Positions 63,565-64,000 of a stretch of 64,000 nt of DNA are shown one piece after another. The notes below the pieces were generated by a model that saw only the letters and a program-made list of their open reading frames with translations, did no database searches and was not told the origin of the DNA. The translations under genes were made by a program, and so were the position numbers. Numbering within the stretch: the stretch's first letter is position 1; every line of letters starts with the position of its first letter. The stretch comes from Maribacter_C sp947494565 (GTDB taxonomy: Bacteria > Bacteroidota > Bacteroidia > Flavobacteriales > Flavobacteriaceae): assembly GCF_047345415.1 (NCBI RefSeq), contig NZ_JBLFEP010000004.1, forward strand, positions 496,001 through 560,000, read 5' to 3'.

Positions 63565-64000
63565 TTAGTGATCTCTTCTTGAAATCGTGAATTCGACCCT
63601 GCGATTTTCGCGCCTTCCCTTTTCATTGGCATTAGTGGCCACTGGTTTGGTTCCGCCATGTCCTTTCCATGAGACACGACTTTTGTCCAAACCCAACTTG
63701 ATCAAATGCTTTGCTACCGCTTCGGCCCTCTTGTCGGACAATGATAGGTTATAGGAATCGGATCCAATACTATCAGTATGCCCATTGACCATGACTCCGA
63801 GCCCTTTATCACTATTGAGGTACTTGTACAGGGTGGACATTTCCTGTAGCGCAAGATCACCTACATCGAATCGATCAAACTCAAAATAGAGATTTTTGAA
63901 CACGTGTGGGGTGTCAAGTTCAAAAGAAGTTTTATCCCCCTTTTGGGAGGCTATAGCGCTTGAATCCGAATTGTTTTCATCCAAAGCCTCCACTAGCACC
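63565..64000 (-). CDS. OmpA-family protein, C-terminal domain; 5' part outside window
   Basis: About 145 residues are visible and the frame runs off the window edge; the GTG at 63999 is not a likely true start. The OmpA-like peptidoglycan-binding domain is complete: LYFEFDRFDVG, VNGHTDSIGSDSYNLSLSDKRAEAV, VSWKGHGGTKPVATNANEKGRRENRRVEF. The missing N-terminal part may be a barrel or a TPR/PD40 module, as in other Bacteroidota. Confidence 0.92.
   Translation of the reverse strand, partial: VLVEALDENNSDSSAIASQKGDKTSFELDTPHVFKNLYFEFDRFDVGDLALQEMSTLYKYLNSDKGLGVMVNGHTDSIGSDSYNLSLSDKRAEAVAKHLIKLGLDKSRVSWKGHGGTKPVATNANEKGRRENRRVEFTISRRDH

Overview
The window reads as chromosomal DNA of a marine-type member of the Flavobacteriaceae (Bacteroidota), probably near Zobellia, Maribacter or Arenibacter; the genus is a guess. 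The evidence is two proteins with type IX secretion type B C-termini, a fused SecDF, a short ProS without an editing insert, a Rho with a long disordered insert, many short lipoproteins starting Met-Lys and ending in Cys, families largely restricted to Bacteroidota (DUF4293, DUF1599, DUF2911, Y_Y_Y/LuxR sensor), and promoter boxes of the TAnnTTTG type. I see no prophage, transposase, CRISPR array or rRNA.

1-11440 is the accessory part: a beta-glucan (laminarin-type) utilisation block, all on the minus strand. In transcription order it has a beta-propeller/Y_Y_Y/LuxR one-protein sensor-regulator, a GH16 lipoprotein with a PKD domain and a carbohydrate-binding module inserted inside the catalytic fold, a sugar-porter MFS transporter, a large cytoplasmic phosphorylase (GH149-like beta-1,3-oligoglucan phosphorylase is the best guess) and a GPH-type sugar symporter cut by the window edge. 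The implied route is cleavage at the cell surface, uptake, and cytoplasmic phosphorolysis to glucose-1-phosphate.

11424-23000 is housekeeping: a minus-strand run DUF1599, DoxX-like, tpiA, prmA, clpS; folP and cdaA on plus; an MsbA-type exporter overlapping truA; a phosphoesterase and a lipoprotein esterase; DUF4293. 22531-30911 holds rho, two unrecognised membrane-associated genes, rpsT, two identical tRNA-Glu genes, proS, a Trp/Gly-repeat lipoprotein and a FadL-like outer membrane protein.

31001-46210 holds two paralogous T9SS-B secreted proteins, folE-cysS, yidD, lgt, a tight five-gene plus-strand run (lgt, DUF192 lipoprotein, hydrolase, GNAT, double ABC ATPase), secDF and mdh. 46465-64000 holds gyrB, asnB, an AraC-type membrane regulator, outer membrane and lipoprotein genes, a YtcJ-type amidohydrolase, a DUF885 protein, a NYN-LOTUS protein, a DUF2975/XRE pair with candidate operators, a DUF1028-TPR protein, an MFS transporter and the C-terminal part of an OmpA-family protein.

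The observations most worth checking are the GH16 enzyme with an apparently permuted CBM insert, the GH149-like phosphorylase cluster, a secreted-protein gene split by one in-frame TAG at 47204-47206, and the repeated motif upstream of the DUF2975/XRE pair. Intergenic stretches are short; only 8259-8566 exceeds 300 bases without a gene or RNA.
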